From Geodermatophilaceae bacterium NBWT11 (GTDB lineage: Bacteria; Actinomycetota; Actinomycetes; Mycobacteriales; Geodermatophilaceae): a stretch of DNA of 64,000 nt. Made by a program: the position numbers and the translations under genes. The notes under the pieces are model-generated. The model searched no databases. It was not told where the DNA came from and saw only the letters and a program-made list of their open reading frames with translations. Shown piece by piece: positions 15,347 to 25,903 of this stretch. The stretch's first letter is position 1. Each line of letters begins with the position of its first letter. The stretch is from positions 3,906,001-3,970,000 of the forward strand of contig CP043652.1 of NCBI GenBank assembly GCA_014218215.1, read 5' to 3'.

Positions 15347-16549
15347 TCAGGCCTGCGCGGTGACGACCTTCCCGCCGGTGGCCTGGGCGCGCTCCTCGGC
15401 GTGCTGGGCGGTCCAGGAGTTGATCGCGTCCCACTGGCGGGCCGCGAGCGGCTCGCGGACGCTGCGGGTCCAGGCCTCGTTCGCCTTGAGCTTCCTCGTC
15501 GTGCCCTTGAACTGGGGGATCACGTGGTTGGCGAACAGGTGGTAGTGGTGCAGCGTCTGCTCCCACGGCGCCCAGTTGTGGGCGAACATGAGGTAGGCGC
15601 CGAAGCCGCCGTTGGACTGCTCCTCCAGCTGCTCGATCTTCTGGATCGCGTCGTCCACGGTCCCGATGACGCCCATGCCGCTCTCGATGACGAACTCGAT
15701 GCGCTCCTTGGTGTTCTCCCCGAGCACGCCCAGCTGCGGGGCCGCCGCGGTGTGCTGCAGGTAGTCGAACCAGGCGTCGATGCCGTAGGCGACGTCCTTG
15801 ATGGCCTGGTCGCGGGTGTCGGCGATGTGCATGGGGCCCACCAGGCGCCAGCCGGAGCGGTCGACGGTCTGGCCGAACTCCTGCGCCCGCTCCTCGACGA
15901 CGTCCCAGTGCATCTTCAGCGCGTCGAAGCCGTCCTGGCTCATGGTCGCGCCGATGGAGATCATCCCGAGCCCGTGCTTGCCCACCAGGCGGGGCCCCGA
16001 CGGCGACACGATGGCCGCGGTGGCGACCTCCAGGTGCGGGTCGGAGAAGGAGTCCAGCTGCAGCCGGGCGTCGACCAGCTCGTAGCGGTCGGTCTTGATC
16101 GAGATCGGCTCGTCGCTGCGCAGCAGGTGCATGAGCACCTCGACGTCGGTCTCCAGCGCCGCGCGGGTGTCCTTCGGGTCGATGCCCAGCATCAGCGCGT
16201 CGGTGGCCAGCGCGCCCGGGCCCACGCCCAGCATCGCCCGGCCGCGGGTCAGGTGGTCCAGCAGCACGACGCGGTCGGCCACCAGGAAGGGGTTGTGGTA
16301 GGGCAGGGAGAGCACCCCGGCGCCGAGCTTGATGTGCTTGGTGACCTGCGCGCAGTGCGCGATGAACATCAGCGGGTCGCCCAGCGGCTCGACGCCGCAG
16401 GAGTGGTGCTCGCCGAACCAGGCCTCGTCGTAGCCCATCTGGTCCAGGGTCTGGACGAGCTGGACGTCGCGCTGCAGCGAGTAGGTCGGGTTCTGGCCGA
16501 CCGGGACGTGGTGCGGGGGCAGGAAGATGCCGAAGCGCTTGCGGGCCAT
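15347..16549 (-). CDS. LLM-class flavin-dependent oxidoreductase (luciferase-like)
   Basis: 400 aa, F420 or FMN dependent by family. It starts RKRFGIFLPPHHVPVGQNPT, has the TIM-barrel segments YDEAWFGEHHS and HIKLGAGVLSLPYHNPFLVA, and the flavin-contact region GRAMLGVGPGAL. The overall look is of the limonene monooxygenase/LimB-like group that oxidises small hydrophobic compounds, but the substrate is unknown. AGGAG lies 6 nt before the ATG. It is monocistronic and divergent from the HNH gene. Confidence 0.88.
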   Translation of the reverse strand: MARKRFGIFLPPHHVPVGQNPTYSLQRDVQLVQTLDQMGYDEAWFGEHHSCGVEPLGDPLMFIAHCAQVTKHIKLGAGVLSLPYHNPFLVADRVVLLDHLTRGRAMLGVGPGALATDALMLGIDPKDTRAALETDVEVLMHLLRSDEPISIKTDRYELVDARLQLDSFSDPHLEVATAAIVSPSGPRLVGKHGLGMISIGATMSQDGFDALKMHWDVVEERAQEFGQTVDRSGWRLVGPMHIADTRDQAIKDVAYGIDAWFDYLQHTAAAPQLGVLGENTKERIEFVIESGMGVIGTVDDAIQKIEQLEEQSNGGFGAYLMFAHNWAPWEQTLHHYHLFANHVIPQFKGTTRKLKANEAWTRSVREPLAARQWDAINSWTAQHAEERAQATGGKVVTAQA

Positions 16550-16665
16550 GGGGGTCTCCTCGACGGTGGCGTCCGGTGTGCGGGTGTGACCCTGCCCACT
16601 CCCGGCTCGTCTGTCAACGACCCAGTTGACGGGCGGGAGACCGGACCGGGGACGACCATGGGAGC

Positions 16666-17037
16666 GTGACCTCCCAGCCCGACCGCGCCGCCCGGCTGGC
16701 CGCTGCGGTGGAGCGGGACGGGCCCACCTGCATCTGGTGCGGGCGGGCCTTCGACCGGTACGTGCGGCCCACCACCGAGCACGTGGTGCCCCGGGTCAAG
16801 GGCGGCCCGTCGTGGCCGGAGAACGAGGTCGCTGCGTGCAGTCGCTGCAACGGGGCCCGTGGGCACCGGGGCGCGGTGGAGTGGCTGGGGGAGTGCCGGG
16901 CCCGGGGGTGGTCCCCGGACGCCGAGCGGGTCGCCCGGGCGCTGGAGTCCCTGGCCGCGGCGGTCGCCCGACGGGGTGGCCAGCGGCGGGCCCGGCCGCA
17001 CCTGGACGCCCAGCTGCGCCGGCTGCGGGCCGGGTAG
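16666..17037 (+). CDS. HNH endonuclease domain protein
   Basis: 123-aa protein with a compact HNH module: CIWCGRAF, EHVVPRVKGGPSWPENEV and ACSRCNGARGH, meaning two Cys pairs for structural zinc and the His/Asn core. The C-terminus is Arg-rich and probably binds DNA. No adjacent methylase or toxin partner is seen, so it is not an obvious restriction system. Many actinobacteria carry such stand-alone HNH proteins. The start is GTG 16666. The stop TAG forms part of the -10 of the next gene. Confidence 0.85.
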   Translation: MTSQPDRAARLAAAVERDGPTCIWCGRAFDRYVRPTTEHVVPRVKGGPSWPENEVAACSRCNGARGHRGAVEWLGECRARGWSPDAERVARALESLAAAVARRGGQRRARPHLDAQLRRLRAG

Positions 17038-17040
17038 CGT
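17035..17040 (+). promoter_or_regulatory. -10 element (TAGCGT), leaderless
   Basis: TAGCGT, whose TAG is the HNH stop codon, ends 8 nt before the GTG of the MOSC gene. Confidence 0.4.
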
Positions 17041-17048
17041 CCGCCGCC

Positions 17049-17588
17049 GTGGCGGTCGTCGGTCGGGTCGAGCAGCTGCTGGTGCACCCGGTGAAGAGCA
17101 TGGCGGCCACCCCGCTGGAGCGGGTCGAGGTCACCTCCGCCGGCCTGGCCGGGGACCGGGGCCGGGTGGTGGTCGACGCGGCGACCGGTGAGCGGCTGCG
17201 GGAGAAGACCGCGCCGGGACTCGCTGCGATCGACCCGACCGGGGACGACGCCGCCGCCCGGGTCTCGGCGGCGCTGGGGCGGACCGTCCGCATCGAGGAC
17301 GCCGGGGCACCGCAGGTCATGGTGGCTGCAGTGCACCTGGTGAGCCGCCAGGCCCTGGAACGGGCCGCGGCCGGGGACGTGCCGGCGGGCTGCTCGGCCC
17401 ACGACCCGCGGGCCAACGTCCGGCTGGACCTGCCCGAGGACGACGAGCGGGACTGGGTCGGCCGTGAGCTCGTCCTGGGCGGCACCCGACTGCTGGTCAC
17501 CCGGCTGCCCCGGCACTGCCTGGGCGTCTACGCCGACGTGGTGACCCCCGGCCCGGTCGGGGTGGGGGACCCGGTCGAACTCGGCTGA
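17049..17588 (+). CDS. MOSC-domain protein
   Basis: 179 aa. It combines an N-terminal MOSC_N-type beta segment (VEQLLVHPVKSM; LAGDRGRVVVDAATGERL) with a MOSC core ending RLPRHCLGVYADVVTPG. The conserved Cys in RHCLGVYA is the expected ligand for molybdenum cofactor sulfur or molybdenum. It is related to mARC/YcbX-like reductases that act on N-hydroxylated compounds, but it lacks a ferredoxin domain. GTG 17049 was chosen from the -10 position and family N-terminus. It is 64 bp upstream of thrS. Confidence 0.85.
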   Translation: MAVVGRVEQLLVHPVKSMAATPLERVEVTSAGLAGDRGRVVVDAATGERLREKTAPGLAAIDPTGDDAAARVSAALGRTVRIEDAGAPQVMVAAVHLVSRQALERAAAGDVPAGCSAHDPRANVRLDLPEDDERDWVGRELVLGGTRLLVTRLPRHCLGVYADVVTPGPVGVGDPVELG

Positions 17589-17607
17589 GACCGGGTCGGG
17601 TGGGCCG

Positions 17608-17613
17608 TACTCT
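17608..17613 (+). promoter_or_regulatory. -10 element (TACTCT) of thrS
   Basis: TACTCT fits TANNNT. It leaves a leader of about 32 nt, which contains AGGAG 6 nt before the thrS GTG. There is no room for a T-box. Confidence 0.4.
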
Positions 17614-17651
17614 CGGGACGTCCGTCCCGCCCCACCCCCAGGAGTCCTCCC

Positions 17652-19673
17652 GTGTCAGCCGCGCCTGCCGAGTCCGCCGTCGTCACCGTCGAGGTGCCGG
17701 CCGGGACCACGGCCACCCAGGCGCTCAAGGACGCCGGCGTCCCCCTGAAGGGCGCCGACGCCGCCGTCGTCGTCCGGGTGGACGGCGAGCTGAAGGACCT
17801 CGCGTGGACCCCGGACGTGGCCACCACCGTGGAGCCGGTCCCGGCGTCGAGCCCGGACGGGCGCGCGGTCATCCGGCACTCGGCCGCCCACGTGCTGGCC
17901 CAGGCCGTGCAGGACCTCTTCCCGGGCACCCGGCTGGGCATCGGCCCGCCGGTCACCGACGGCTTCTACTACGACGTGGACCCCGAGCGGCCCTTCACCC
18001 CCGAGGACCTGCAGGCGATCGAGAAGCGCATGCAGGCCATCGTCAAGGAGGGCCAGTTCTTCGCCCGGCGGGAGATCTCCGACGAGGAGGCCCGGGTCGA
18101 GCTGGCGCACGAGCCCTACAAGATGGAGCTGATCGGGCTCAAGGGCGGCGCGGGGGACGTGGCCGAGGGCGCCGACGTCGAGGTGGGCGGCGCGCAGCTG
18201 ACCATGTACGACAACCTCGACCCGAGGTCGAAGGAGCGGGTCTGGACCGACCTGTGCCGCGGCCCGCACCTGCCCCGCACCTCGAACATCCCGGCGTTCG
18301 CGCTGACCCGGGTGGCCGCTGCCTACTGGCGCGGCAGCGAGAAGAACCCGCAGCTGCAGCGGGTGTACGGCACCGCGTGGGAGTCCAAGGACGCGCTGAG
18401 GGCGTACCAGGAGCACCTGGCCGAGGCCGAGCGGCGCGACCACCGCCGGCTCGGGGTCGAGCTGGACCTCTTCAGCTTCCCCGACGAGATCGGCTCCGGA
18501 CTGGCCGTCTTCCACCCCAAGGGCGGGGTGGTCAAGCGGGAGATGGAGGACTACGTCCGCAACCGGCACATCGAGGAGGGCTTCTCCTACGTCGGTTCCC
18601 CGCACATCTCCAAGGGCGGGCTGTTCGAGACCTCGGGGCACCTGCCGTACTACGAGGACACGATGTTCCCGGCGATGGACCTGGAGAACTCGAAGTACTA
18701 CCTCAAGGCCATGAACTGCCCGATGCACAACCTGATCTTCCGGTCGCGCGGGCGGTCCTACCGCGAGCTGCCGCTGCGGTTCTTCGAGTTCGGGTCGGTG
18801 TACCGGTACGAGAAGTCCGGCGTCGTGCACGGCCTGACCCGGGTGCGCGGGCTGACCCAGGACGACTCGCACTCCTACGTCACCCCGGAGGCGGCGCCGG
18901 AGGAGATCCGCCACCTGCTGGCCTTCGTGCTCGGACTGCTCAAGGACTTCGGCCTCGACGACTACTACCTGGAGCTGTCCACCCGCGGGGAGTCGGACAA
19001 GTTCATCGGCTCCGACGAGGAGTGGGCGGTGGCGACCCGGGTGCTGGAGGACGCGGCACGGGAGACCGGCCTGGAGCTGGTGCCCGACCCGGGCGGCGCG
19101 GCCTTCTACGGCCCCAAGATCTCGGTGCAGGCGCGCGACGCGATCGGCCGGACCTGGCAGATGTCGACCATCCAGTACGACTTCAACCAGCCGGCCCGGT
19201 TCGGCCTGGAGTACAGCGCCGCCGACGGCACCCGCCAGCAGCCGGTCATGATCCACTCGGCCAAGTTCGGCTCCATCGAGCGGTTCTTCGGCGTCCTCAC
19301 CGAGCACTACGCCGGGGCGTTCCCGGCCTGGCTGGCGCCGGTGCAGGTGGTGGGCATCCCGATCACCGACGAGCAGGTGCCCTACCTGACCGACCTGGCC
19401 CGGGAGATGCGCAGGCAGGGGCTGCGGGTCGAGGTCGACGACTCCGACGACCGGATGCAGAAGAAGATCCGCACCGCCTCCAAGCAGAAGGTGCCCTTCG
19501 TGCTCATCGCCGGGGCCACCGACGCCGAGGCCGGCGCGGTGTCCTTCCGCTACCGCGACGGCAGCCAGCGCAACGGGGTGCCCGTGCAGGACGCGATCGA
19601 GGCCGTTCGGGAGTGGGTCGCATCGCGCCGCAACGACGACCCGACCGCCCCCGTGTCCGAGCCGGCGTCGTGA
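17652..19673 (+). CDS. thrS: Threonyl-tRNA synthetase
   Basis: Class II synthetase of 673 aa. The N-terminal TGS domain spans about 1-65. The editing domain contains [17 protein letters not shown] and the zinc-site Cys of CRGPHLP. The catalytic core has the zinc ligand in MNCPMHNL, motif 2 [15 protein letters not shown] with SVYRYEKSG, and motif 3 near [14 protein letters not shown]. The C-terminal anticodon-binding domain starts near [12 protein letters not shown]. It opens an operon with overlapping HIT, pgsA, patA and pimA genes, as in Mycobacterium (Rv2614c onward). Confidence 0.97.
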   Translation: MSAAPAESAVVTVEVPAGTTATQALKDAGVPLKGADAAVVVRVDGELKDLAWTPDVATTVEPVPASSPDGRAVIRHSAAHVLAQAVQDLFPGTRLGIGPPVTDGFYYDVDPERPFTPEDLQAIEKRMQAIVKEGQFFARREISDEEARVELAHEPYKMELIGLKGGAGDVAEGADVEVGGAQLTMYDNLDPRSKERVWTDLCRGPHLPRTSNIPAFALTRVAAAYWRGSEKNPQLQRVYGTAWESKDALRAYQEHLAEAERRDHRRLGVELDLFSFPDEIGSGLAVFHPKGGVVKREMEDYVRNRHIEEGFSYVGSPHISKGGLFETSGHLPYYEDTMFPAMDLENSKYYLKAMNCPMHNLIFRSRGRSYRELPLRFFEFGSVYRYEKSGVVHGLTRVRGLTQDDSHSYVTPEAAPEEIRHLLAFVLGLLKDFGLDDYYLELSTRGESDKFIGSDEEWAVATRVLEDAARETGLELVPDPGGAAFYGPKISVQARDAIGRTWQMSTIQYDFNQPARFGLEYSAADGTRQQPVMIHSAKFGSIERFFGVLTEHYAGAFPAWLAPVQVVGIPITDEQVPYLTDLAREMRRQGLRVEVDDSDDRMQKKIRTASKQKVPFVLIAGATDAEAGAVSFRYRDGSQRNGVPVQDAIEAVREWVASRRNDDPTAPVSEPAS

Positions 19674-20200
19674 CGGCCGGGGACGGCGGACCCACCTCGG
19701 TCTTCGAGCAGCTCTGGACGCCCTACCGGATGGCCTACATCAAGGGCGAGGGCAAGCCGACCGGCGACCACGACTGCCCGTTCTGCCTCATCCCGGCGAT
19801 GACCGACGAGGACGGTCTGATCGTCTCCCGCGGGGAGACGGTCTTCGCCGTGCTCAACCTGTTCCCCTACAACGCCGGGCACCTCATGGTCGTGCCGTAC
19901 CGGCACGTGGCCGACTACACCGACCTGACGACGGCGGAGGTGGCCGAGCTCGGCGCGGTGACCCAGACGGCGATGCGGGTCGTCCGCGAGGTCAGCGGTG
20001 CGCACGGGTTCAACGTCGGGATGAACCAGGGCGCGGTCGCCGGGGCCGGCATCGCCGACCACCTGCACCAGCACGCGGTGCCCCGCTGGGGCGGGGACAC
20101 CAACTTCATGCCGGTGCTCGGGCTGACCCGGGTGCTGCCGCAGGTGCTGGCCGAGACCCGGCAGCTGCTGGCCGACGCCTGGCCCGAGGACGCCGCGTAG
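19670..20200 (+). CDS. HIT-family Ap4A phosphorylase
   Basis: 176 aa. It contains the HIT triad segment [14 protein letters not shown] (HxHxH), CPFCLIP early on (zinc-like CxxC) and [15 protein letters not shown]. Position and sequence match the Rv2613c type of diadenosine tetraphosphate phosphorylase, which splits Ap4A by phosphorolysis. GTG 19670 overlaps the thrS stop (GTGA). Pairing with an aminoacyl-tRNA synthetase fits, because synthetases make Ap4A as a side product. Confidence 0.9.
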   Translation: MTAGDGGPTSVFEQLWTPYRMAYIKGEGKPTGDHDCPFCLIPAMTDEDGLIVSRGETVFAVLNLFPYNAGHLMVVPYRHVADYTDLTTAEVAELGAVTQTAMRVVREVSGAHGFNVGMNQGAVAGAGIADHLHQHAVPRWGGDTNFMPVLGLTRVLPQVLAETRQLLADAWPEDAA

Positions 20201-20826
20201 TGCTCGGGGTCAACCTCCGGCCCGCGGTCGGCCGGGTCTGGGCACCGGTGGTGCGGTTCCTGCTGCGGATCGGGGTCACCGCCGACCAGGTCACGCTGCT
20301 GGGCACCGTGGGTGCCGTCGGGTCGGCGGTGTTCCTGATCGGCAACGGGGTCCTGTGGTGGGGCGCTGTCGCGGTCACCGTCTTCGTGCTGCTGGACATG
20401 CTGGACGGGGCGCTCGCCCGGGCCCGGGGCGGTGGCTCGGTGTTCGGCGCGGTGCTGGACTCCACCGGCGACCGGGCGGCCGACGCGGCGGTCTTCGCGG
20501 GGCTGGCCTGGTGGTTCTCCGGCGGCGGCGACAACCGGATGGTCGTGTGGCTGTCGCTGGTCTGCCTGGTGCTCGGCGTGCTCACCTCCTACGTCAAGGC
20601 CCGCGCCGAGGGCATGGGCCTGACCTGCGACGTCGGGCTGTTCGAGCGCACCGAGCGGCTCATCCTGGTGCTCGTGGGCACCGGCTTCACCGGCATCGGC
20701 ATCCCGTACGCGATCCAGGTCTGCCTCTGGGTCCTGATGATCGGCAGCGCCGTCACCGTCGGGCAGCGCTTCGCGACGGTGTACCAGCAGTCCCGGGGGC
20801 GCCCGCTGCCCAGCAGCACCCCGTGA
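20200..20826 (+). CDS. pgsA: Phosphatidylinositol phosphate synthase (CDP-alcohol phosphotransferase)
   Basis: Integral membrane enzyme, 208 aa, joining CDP-diacylglycerol with inositol-1-phosphate, the first committed step of PI and PIM synthesis in actinobacteria. The signature DMLDGALARARGGGSVFG with VLDSTGDR satisfies D-x2-DG-x2-AR-x8-G-x3-D-x3-D. About six hydrophobic helices follow. GTG 20200 shares its G with the preceding TAG. It is grouped with patA and pimA, which fixes its role as the PI enzyme rather than PG synthase. Confidence 0.93.
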   Translation: MLGVNLRPAVGRVWAPVVRFLLRIGVTADQVTLLGTVGAVGSAVFLIGNGVLWWGAVAVTVFVLLDMLDGALARARGGGSVFGAVLDSTGDRAADAAVFAGLAWWFSGGGDNRMVVWLSLVCLVLGVLTSYVKARAEGMGLTCDVGLFERTERLILVLVGTGFTGIGIPYAIQVCLWVLMIGSAVTVGQRFATVYQQSRGRPLPSSTP

Positions 20827-21734
20827 GCGACCTGCGGGCCCGGCTGGTCGACGCCGGCTACGCCGCCGGGTGGGGCGCGGTAAAGGCGCTGCCCGAACCG
20901 CTGGCCGCGGCGGCGTTCTCCGGTGCCGGCGTCTGGGCGGCCGGCCGGGACGGGAAGGGGGTCCGGCAGCTGCGGGCCAACCTGCGGGTCGCCACCGGTG
21001 GCCGGCTGTCCGACACCGAGCTCGACGACCTCACCCGGGACGCCGTCCGGTCCTACGCCCGGTACTGGCTGGAGGCCTTCCGGCTGCCCACGCTGGGGAC
21101 GGCGCGGGTGCTGCGGGACACCGTCGTGGTCGGCACCGAGCACCTGGACGCCGCGCAGGCCCAGGACCGGCCGGTCGTCCTCGCGCTGCCGCACAGCGGC
21201 AACTGGGACGCCGCCGGGGTCTGGTTCGTCGACCGGCTGGGCGGCCCGTTCATGACCGTGGCCGAGCGGCTGCGACCCGAGCAGCTCTACCGCCGGTTCC
21301 TGGCCTACCGGGAGTCCCTCGGGTTCCGGGTGGTGCCGCTCACCGGCGGCGAGCGGCCCAGCTCCACCCTGCTCAAGGAGTGGCTGGGCCAGGGTCGACC
21401 GGTGTGCCTGCTCGTCGACCGTGACCTGTCCGCGGCGGGCATCCCGGTCTCCTTCTTCGGCCGGCCCACCACCATGCCCGGCGGGCCGGCGCTGCTGGCC
21501 GCGCAGACCGGGGCCGCGCTGCACCCCGTCGTCCCGCAGTTCGACGGGGCCGGCTGGCGGCACGTGGTGCACCCCGAGGTGGACGTGCAGGGTGCCGGGC
21601 GGCTGCGCGAGCGGGTGCACGCCGGCACCCAGGGCGTCGCCGACGCCTTCGCCGTCTCGATCGCCGCCCGCCCGGTGGACTGGCACCAGCTGGGCCGCAT
21701 CTGGGCCGACGTGCCCCCGGACCCGCCCCGGTGA
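20823..21734 (+). CDS. patA: Phosphatidylinositol mannoside acyltransferase
   Basis: 303 aa member of the lipid A acyltransferase (HtrB/LpxL) fold, acylating the 6-position of mannose on PIM1/PIM2 in mycobacteria. The catalytic H-x4-D motif is seen in LPHSGNWDAAG. Further family marks are FMTVAERLRPEQLYRRF, LLVDRDLSAAGIPV and FFGRPTTMPGGPALLA. It is likely a peripheral membrane protein on the cytosolic face. GTGA overlaps bind it to pgsA and pimA. Confidence 0.92.
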   Translation: MSDLRARLVDAGYAAGWGAVKALPEPLAAAAFSGAGVWAAGRDGKGVRQLRANLRVATGGRLSDTELDDLTRDAVRSYARYWLEAFRLPTLGTARVLRDTVVVGTEHLDAAQAQDRPVVLALPHSGNWDAAGVWFVDRLGGPFMTVAERLRPEQLYRRFLAYRESLGFRVVPLTGGERPSSTLLKEWLGQGRPVCLLVDRDLSAAGIPVSFFGRPTTMPGGPALLAAQTGAALHPVVPQFDGAGWRHVVHPEVDVQGAGRLRERVHAGTQGVADAFAVSIAARPVDWHQLGRIWADVPPDPPR

Positions 21735-22942
21735 GGGTCGGCCTGGTCTGCCCCTACATGTGGGACGTGCCCGGTGGGGTGCAGTACCACGTGCGCGACC
21801 TCGCCGAGACCCTGCGCGGGCTGGGCCACGAGGTCGAGGTGCTCACCCCGGCCGAGCACGAGGAGAACGTGCCCGCCGAGCACGTGACCTGGTCGGGCAA
21901 GGCCAACGCGGTGCCCTACAACGGGTCGATGGCCAGCTGGCAGTTCGGCCTGGTCTCCGGCGCCAGGGTGCGCCGCTGGCTGCGGGACGGGTGCTTCGAC
22001 GTCGTCCACGTGCACGAGCCGGCGCCCCCGTCGGTGTCCCTGCTGGTGTGCATGCTCGCCCAGGGCCCGATCGTGGCCACCTTCCACGCCGCGGCCACCC
22101 GGTCGCTGTTCCTGTCGGCCTGGGGCCCGGTCGTGCGGCCGTGGCTGGAGAAGATCTCCGGCCGGATCGCCGTGTCGGACTTCGCCCGCCGGTTGCAGGT
22201 CGAGCACCTGGGCGGGGACGCCGTGGTGATCCCCAACGGGGTGCACGTGCCGGCCTTCGCCGACGGCCCGCTGCTGTCCCGGCCCCGCACCGGGCCCACC
22301 GTCGGGTTCCTGGGCCGCTACGACGAGCCGCGCAAGGGCCTGCCGGTGCTGCTGGAGGCGATGCGGACCGTCGTGCGGGCGCACCCGACGGCCGAGCTGC
22401 TGGTCGCCGGCCGCGGCGACCCCGAGGAGCTGCAGGCCCTCATCGGCCCCGACCTCGCCCCCCACGTGACCCTGCTGGGCGAGCTGGCCGAGGCCGACAA
22501 GGCGGCGTTCCTCCGCTCGGTGGACGTCTACTGCGCGCCCAACCTGATGGGGGAGAGCTTCGGCATCGTGCTGGTCGAGGCGATGGCGGCGGGCGCCCCG
22601 GTGGTGGCCAGCGACCTGGACGCCTTCGCCCGCGTGCTCGAGGACGGCGCGGCCGGGGTGCTGGTGCGCCGCGGGGACGCCACCGCGCTGGCCGCCGTCC
22701 TCATCGACCTGCTGGGTGACCCGCAGCGGCGGGCCGCGCTCACCGCGGCCGGCCGGCTGCGCGCCGTGGAGTACGACTGGTCCACGGTGGCCCAGCGGAT
22801 CCTGGCCGTCTACGAGACGGTCGCCCCGGCCGGCGGGCGCGGGGTGACCGCCAGCGACGCCGAACCGGTGCTGGAGACCCCGGTCGATCCCGAGGACCGC
22901 TCGTTCCTGCCCCGGTGGCTGCGCCGCTCCGCCGAGGGGTGA
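21731..22942 (+). CDS. pimA: Phosphatidylinositol alpha-mannosyltransferase PimA
   Basis: GT4 glycosyltransferase, 403 aa, transferring mannose from GDP-mannose to PI. The N-terminal lobe starts VGLVCPYMWDVPGGVQYHV (acceptor-side Gly-rich loop). The C-terminal lobe has GFLGRYDEPRKGLPVLLEA and the E-x7-E motif in GESFGIVLVEAMAAG. The C-terminus is acidic, then basic (PRWLRRSAEG), which may help membrane contact. It follows patA by a GTGA overlap. Confidence 0.95.
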   Translation: MRVGLVCPYMWDVPGGVQYHVRDLAETLRGLGHEVEVLTPAEHEENVPAEHVTWSGKANAVPYNGSMASWQFGLVSGARVRRWLRDGCFDVVHVHEPAPPSVSLLVCMLAQGPIVATFHAAATRSLFLSAWGPVVRPWLEKISGRIAVSDFARRLQVEHLGGDAVVIPNGVHVPAFADGPLLSRPRTGPTVGFLGRYDEPRKGLPVLLEAMRTVVRAHPTAELLVAGRGDPEELQALIGPDLAPHVTLLGELAEADKAAFLRSVDVYCAPNLMGESFGIVLVEAMAAGAPVVASDLDAFARVLEDGAAGVLVRRGDATALAAVLIDLLGDPQRRAALTAAGRLRAVEYDWSTVAQRILAVYETVAPAGGRGVTASDAEPVLETPVDPEDRSFLPRWLRRSAEG

Positions 22943-22953
22943 CCCGCCGCCGG

Positions 22954-22959
22954 TAGCGT
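22954..22959 (+). promoter_or_regulatory. -10 element (TAGCGT), leaderless
   Basis: TAGCGT lies 8 nt before the GTG at 22968, so the LemA-like gene may have its own leaderless promoter as well as read-through from pimA. Confidence 0.4.
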
Positions 22960-22967
22960 GTCCGGGC

Positions 22968-23507
22968 GTGACGTCCTCGGCGTGGGTGCTGGTCGGCGTC
23001 GGGGCCCTCGTGCTGTTCGTGCTGGCCTGGGCGGTCTGGACCCTGACCCGGCTGCGCCGGCTGGCCTCGCGGGTGGCCCGCGCCTGGGACGTGCTGCTCG
23101 CCGCCCTGGCCCGCCGGGCCGAGCTCGCTGCGGCACTGGCCCGCGAGCGCCCCGGTGAGCTGGGCCCGGGCCTGGTCGCCGCACTTGAGCGCGCCGCCGC
23201 CGATGCCCGCACACCCGGGGGCGGGGACCGCGAGGTGGCGGAGAACGTGCTGGGCCGGGTGCTGCGCGACGTGCCCGCCGAGCTGCGCGCCGACGGGCTG
23301 GACGACGCCGGCTGGCGGGTCGGCCTGGCCCGCCGGTTCTACAACGACGCGGTCCGCGACACCCGGGCGCTGCGCCGGCGTCCGGTGGCCCGGGTGCTGC
23401 GGCTGCACGCCCGCCGTCCCCAGCCCCGGTTCTTCGACATCGACGACGGACTGGACGCCGTGGGGGCGACCGCAGGCGGGCGGGGGCCCGGCGTGCACCC
23501 CGCCTAG
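22968..23507 (+). CDS. LemA-like membrane protein
   Basis: 179 aa with an N-terminal membrane helix (residues about 5-25), then a helical body. The segments [32 protein letters not shown] and [15 protein letters not shown] resemble the LemA core, where helices carry an NRL..ARNRVEEAW-like start and the [13 protein letters not shown] box. It ends [15 protein letters not shown]. LemA function is unclear in bacteria. It occupies the spot where mycobacteria have a Nudix gene after pimA. Family call is moderate. Confidence 0.6.
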   Translation: MTSSAWVLVGVGALVLFVLAWAVWTLTRLRRLASRVARAWDVLLAALARRAELAAALARERPGELGPGLVAALERAAADARTPGGGDREVAENVLGRVLRDVPAELRADGLDDAGWRVGLARRFYNDAVRDTRALRRRPVARVLRLHARRPQPRFFDIDDGLDAVGATAGGRGPGVHPA

Positions 23508-23511
23508 CATC

Positions 23512-23517
23512 TAGGGT
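23512..23517 (+). promoter_or_regulatory. -10 element (TAGGGT) of pdxST
   Basis: TAGGGT, 35 nt before the pdxS GTG, with an upstream TAGCAT at 23505 as an alternative. The leader contains GAGG near the start codon. Confidence 0.4.
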
Positions 23518-23552
23518 CCCCCGACCCACCCTGAGAACCGCGAGGCCGCACC

Positions 23553-24458
23553 GTGACCGAGAACGTCACCCCCACCCCCAGCACCGGCACCGACCGGGTC
23601 AAGCGCGGCATGGCCGAGCAGCTCAAGGGCGGCGTCATCATGGACGTCGTCGACGCTGCGCAGGCCCGGATCGCCGAGGACGCCGGCGCGGTCGCCGTGA
23701 TGGCCCTGGAGCGGGTGCCCGCCGACATCCGCGCGCAGGGCGGGATCGCCCGGATGAGCGACCCGGACATGATCGACGGGATCATCGCCGCGGTGTCCAT
23801 CCCGGTGATGGCCAAGGCCCGGATCGGGCATTTCGTCGAGGCCCGGGTGCTCGAGAGCCTGGGCGTGGACTACATCGACGAGTCCGAGGTGCTCACCCCG
23901 GCCGACGAGGCGCACCACATCGTCAAGGGCGACTTCACCGTGCCCTTCGTCTGCGGGGCCACCGACCTGGGCGAGGCGCTGCGCCGGATCTCCGAGGGCG
24001 CGGCGATGATCCGCTCGAAGGGCGAGGCCGGCACCGGCAACGTCGTGGAGGCCACCCGGCACATGCGGGCCATCCGCGCGGGCATCCGCCGGCTGACCAC
24101 CCTGGACGAGACCGAGCTGTTCGTCGCGGCCAAGGAGCTGCGCGCGCCCTACGAGCTGGTGGCCGAGATCGCCCGCACCGGGAAGCTGCCGACCGTGCTG
24201 TTCACCGCCGGTGGCATCGCCACCCCGGCGGACGCGGCGATGATGATGCAGCTGGGCGCCGACGGCGTCTTCGTCGGCTCGGGCATCTTCAAGTCCGGCG
24301 ACCCGGCGCAGCGCGCCGCGGCCATCGTGCAGGCCACCACCTTCCACGACGACGCCTCGGTGATCGCCAAGGTCAGCCGCGGGCTGGGCGAGGCCATGGT
24401 CGGGATCAACATCGACTCGATCCCGGCCGAGCAGCGGTACGCGAACCGCGGCTGGTGA
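23553..24458 (+). CDS. pdxS: Pyridoxal 5'-phosphate synthase subunit PdxS
   Basis: Synthase subunit of the ribose-5-phosphate-dependent PLP pathway, 301 aa TIM barrel that forms a dodecamer. The catalytic Lys of VMAKARIGH and the second active-site Lys of [15 protein letters not shown] are present. The phosphate-site [13 protein letters not shown] and [12 protein letters not shown] close the barrel. Next to pdxT with a GTGA overlap, it makes a complete glutamine-driven PLP synthase. The family is highly conserved, so the call is firm. Confidence 0.97.
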   Translation: MTENVTPTPSTGTDRVKRGMAEQLKGGVIMDVVDAAQARIAEDAGAVAVMALERVPADIRAQGGIARMSDPDMIDGIIAAVSIPVMAKARIGHFVEARVLESLGVDYIDESEVLTPADEAHHIVKGDFTVPFVCGATDLGEALRRISEGAAMIRSKGEAGTGNVVEATRHMRAIRAGIRRLTTLDETELFVAAKELRAPYELVAEIARTGKLPTVLFTAGGIATPADAAMMMQLGADGVFVGSGIFKSGDPAQRAAAIVQATTFHDDASVIAKVSRGLGEAMVGINIDSIPAEQRYANRGW

Positions 24459-25110
24459 GCACGCCCCACATCGGGGTGCTCGCGCTGCAGGGCGACGTCC
24501 GGGAGCACCGCGCCGTGCTCGAGGCGCAGGGCGCCCGGACGTCGGCCGTGCGCCGGCCCGAGGAGCTCACCGGTCTCGACGGCCTGGTGCTCCCGGGCGG
24601 GGAGTCCACGACCATCGCCAAGCTCGCGCACCGCTGGGGGCTGCTCGAGCCGCTGCGGGCCGCCATCCGCAGCGGGCTCCCGGCCTACGGGTCGTGCGCC
24701 GGGATGATCCTGCTCGCCGACCGGCTGCTGGACGCCCCCGACGACCAGCAGACCATCGGCGGGCTGGACGTCACGGTCCGCCGCAACGCCTTCGGTCGGC
24801 AGGTCGACAGCTTCGAGTCGCAGGTCGACGTGGCCGGTGTCGCCGGCGGCCCGGTGCACGCGGTGTTCATTCGGGCGCCCTGGGTGGAGCAGGCCGGCGA
24901 GGGCGTCGAGGTGCTCGGCCGGGTCTCCGGTGGACCGGCCGACGGTAGGATCGTCGCGGTCCGCCAGGGCAGCGTCGTCGCCACCAGCTTCCACCCGGAG
25001 CTCACCGGTGACACCCGGCTGCACCGGTTCTTCGTCGAACTGGTGCGCCAGCGCCCGGCGGAGGAGACGTGGACGGCGCCGACGACGGCGCCAGGTGAGG
25101 AGACGCAGCG

Positions 25111-25114
<4 letters not shown>
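24455..25114 (+). CDS. pdxT: Pyridoxal 5'-phosphate synthase glutaminase subunit PdxT
   Basis: Class I glutaminase that feeds ammonia to PdxS, 219 aa. The nucleophile Cys lies in [12 protein letters not shown] and the His-Glu pair in SFHPELTGD, with LPGGESTTI as the Gly-rich oxyanion region near the N-terminus. A short C-terminal extension ([15 protein letters not shown]) is not conserved. It overlaps both pdxS (GTGA) and yebC (ATGA). Confidence 0.96.
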
Positions 25115-25869
<755 letters not shown>

Positions 25870-25903
25870 GCGTGTCGCCGGCCGCCGCGGTGGCCGGTCC
25901 GCC

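Noticed and set aside
16666-17037. Restriction or toxin system around the HNH gene
   Set aside because: No methyltransferase, specificity subunit, immunity or antitoxin gene is adjacent; neighbours are an LLM oxidoreductase and a MOSC protein.
17589-17651. T-box riboswitch before thrS
   Set aside because: The gap is only 63 bp and contains a -10, so no T-box leader can fit.
17655-19307. 550-aa minus-strand frame opposite thrS
   Set aside because: Antisense shadow of a complete thrS with all motifs on the plus strand.
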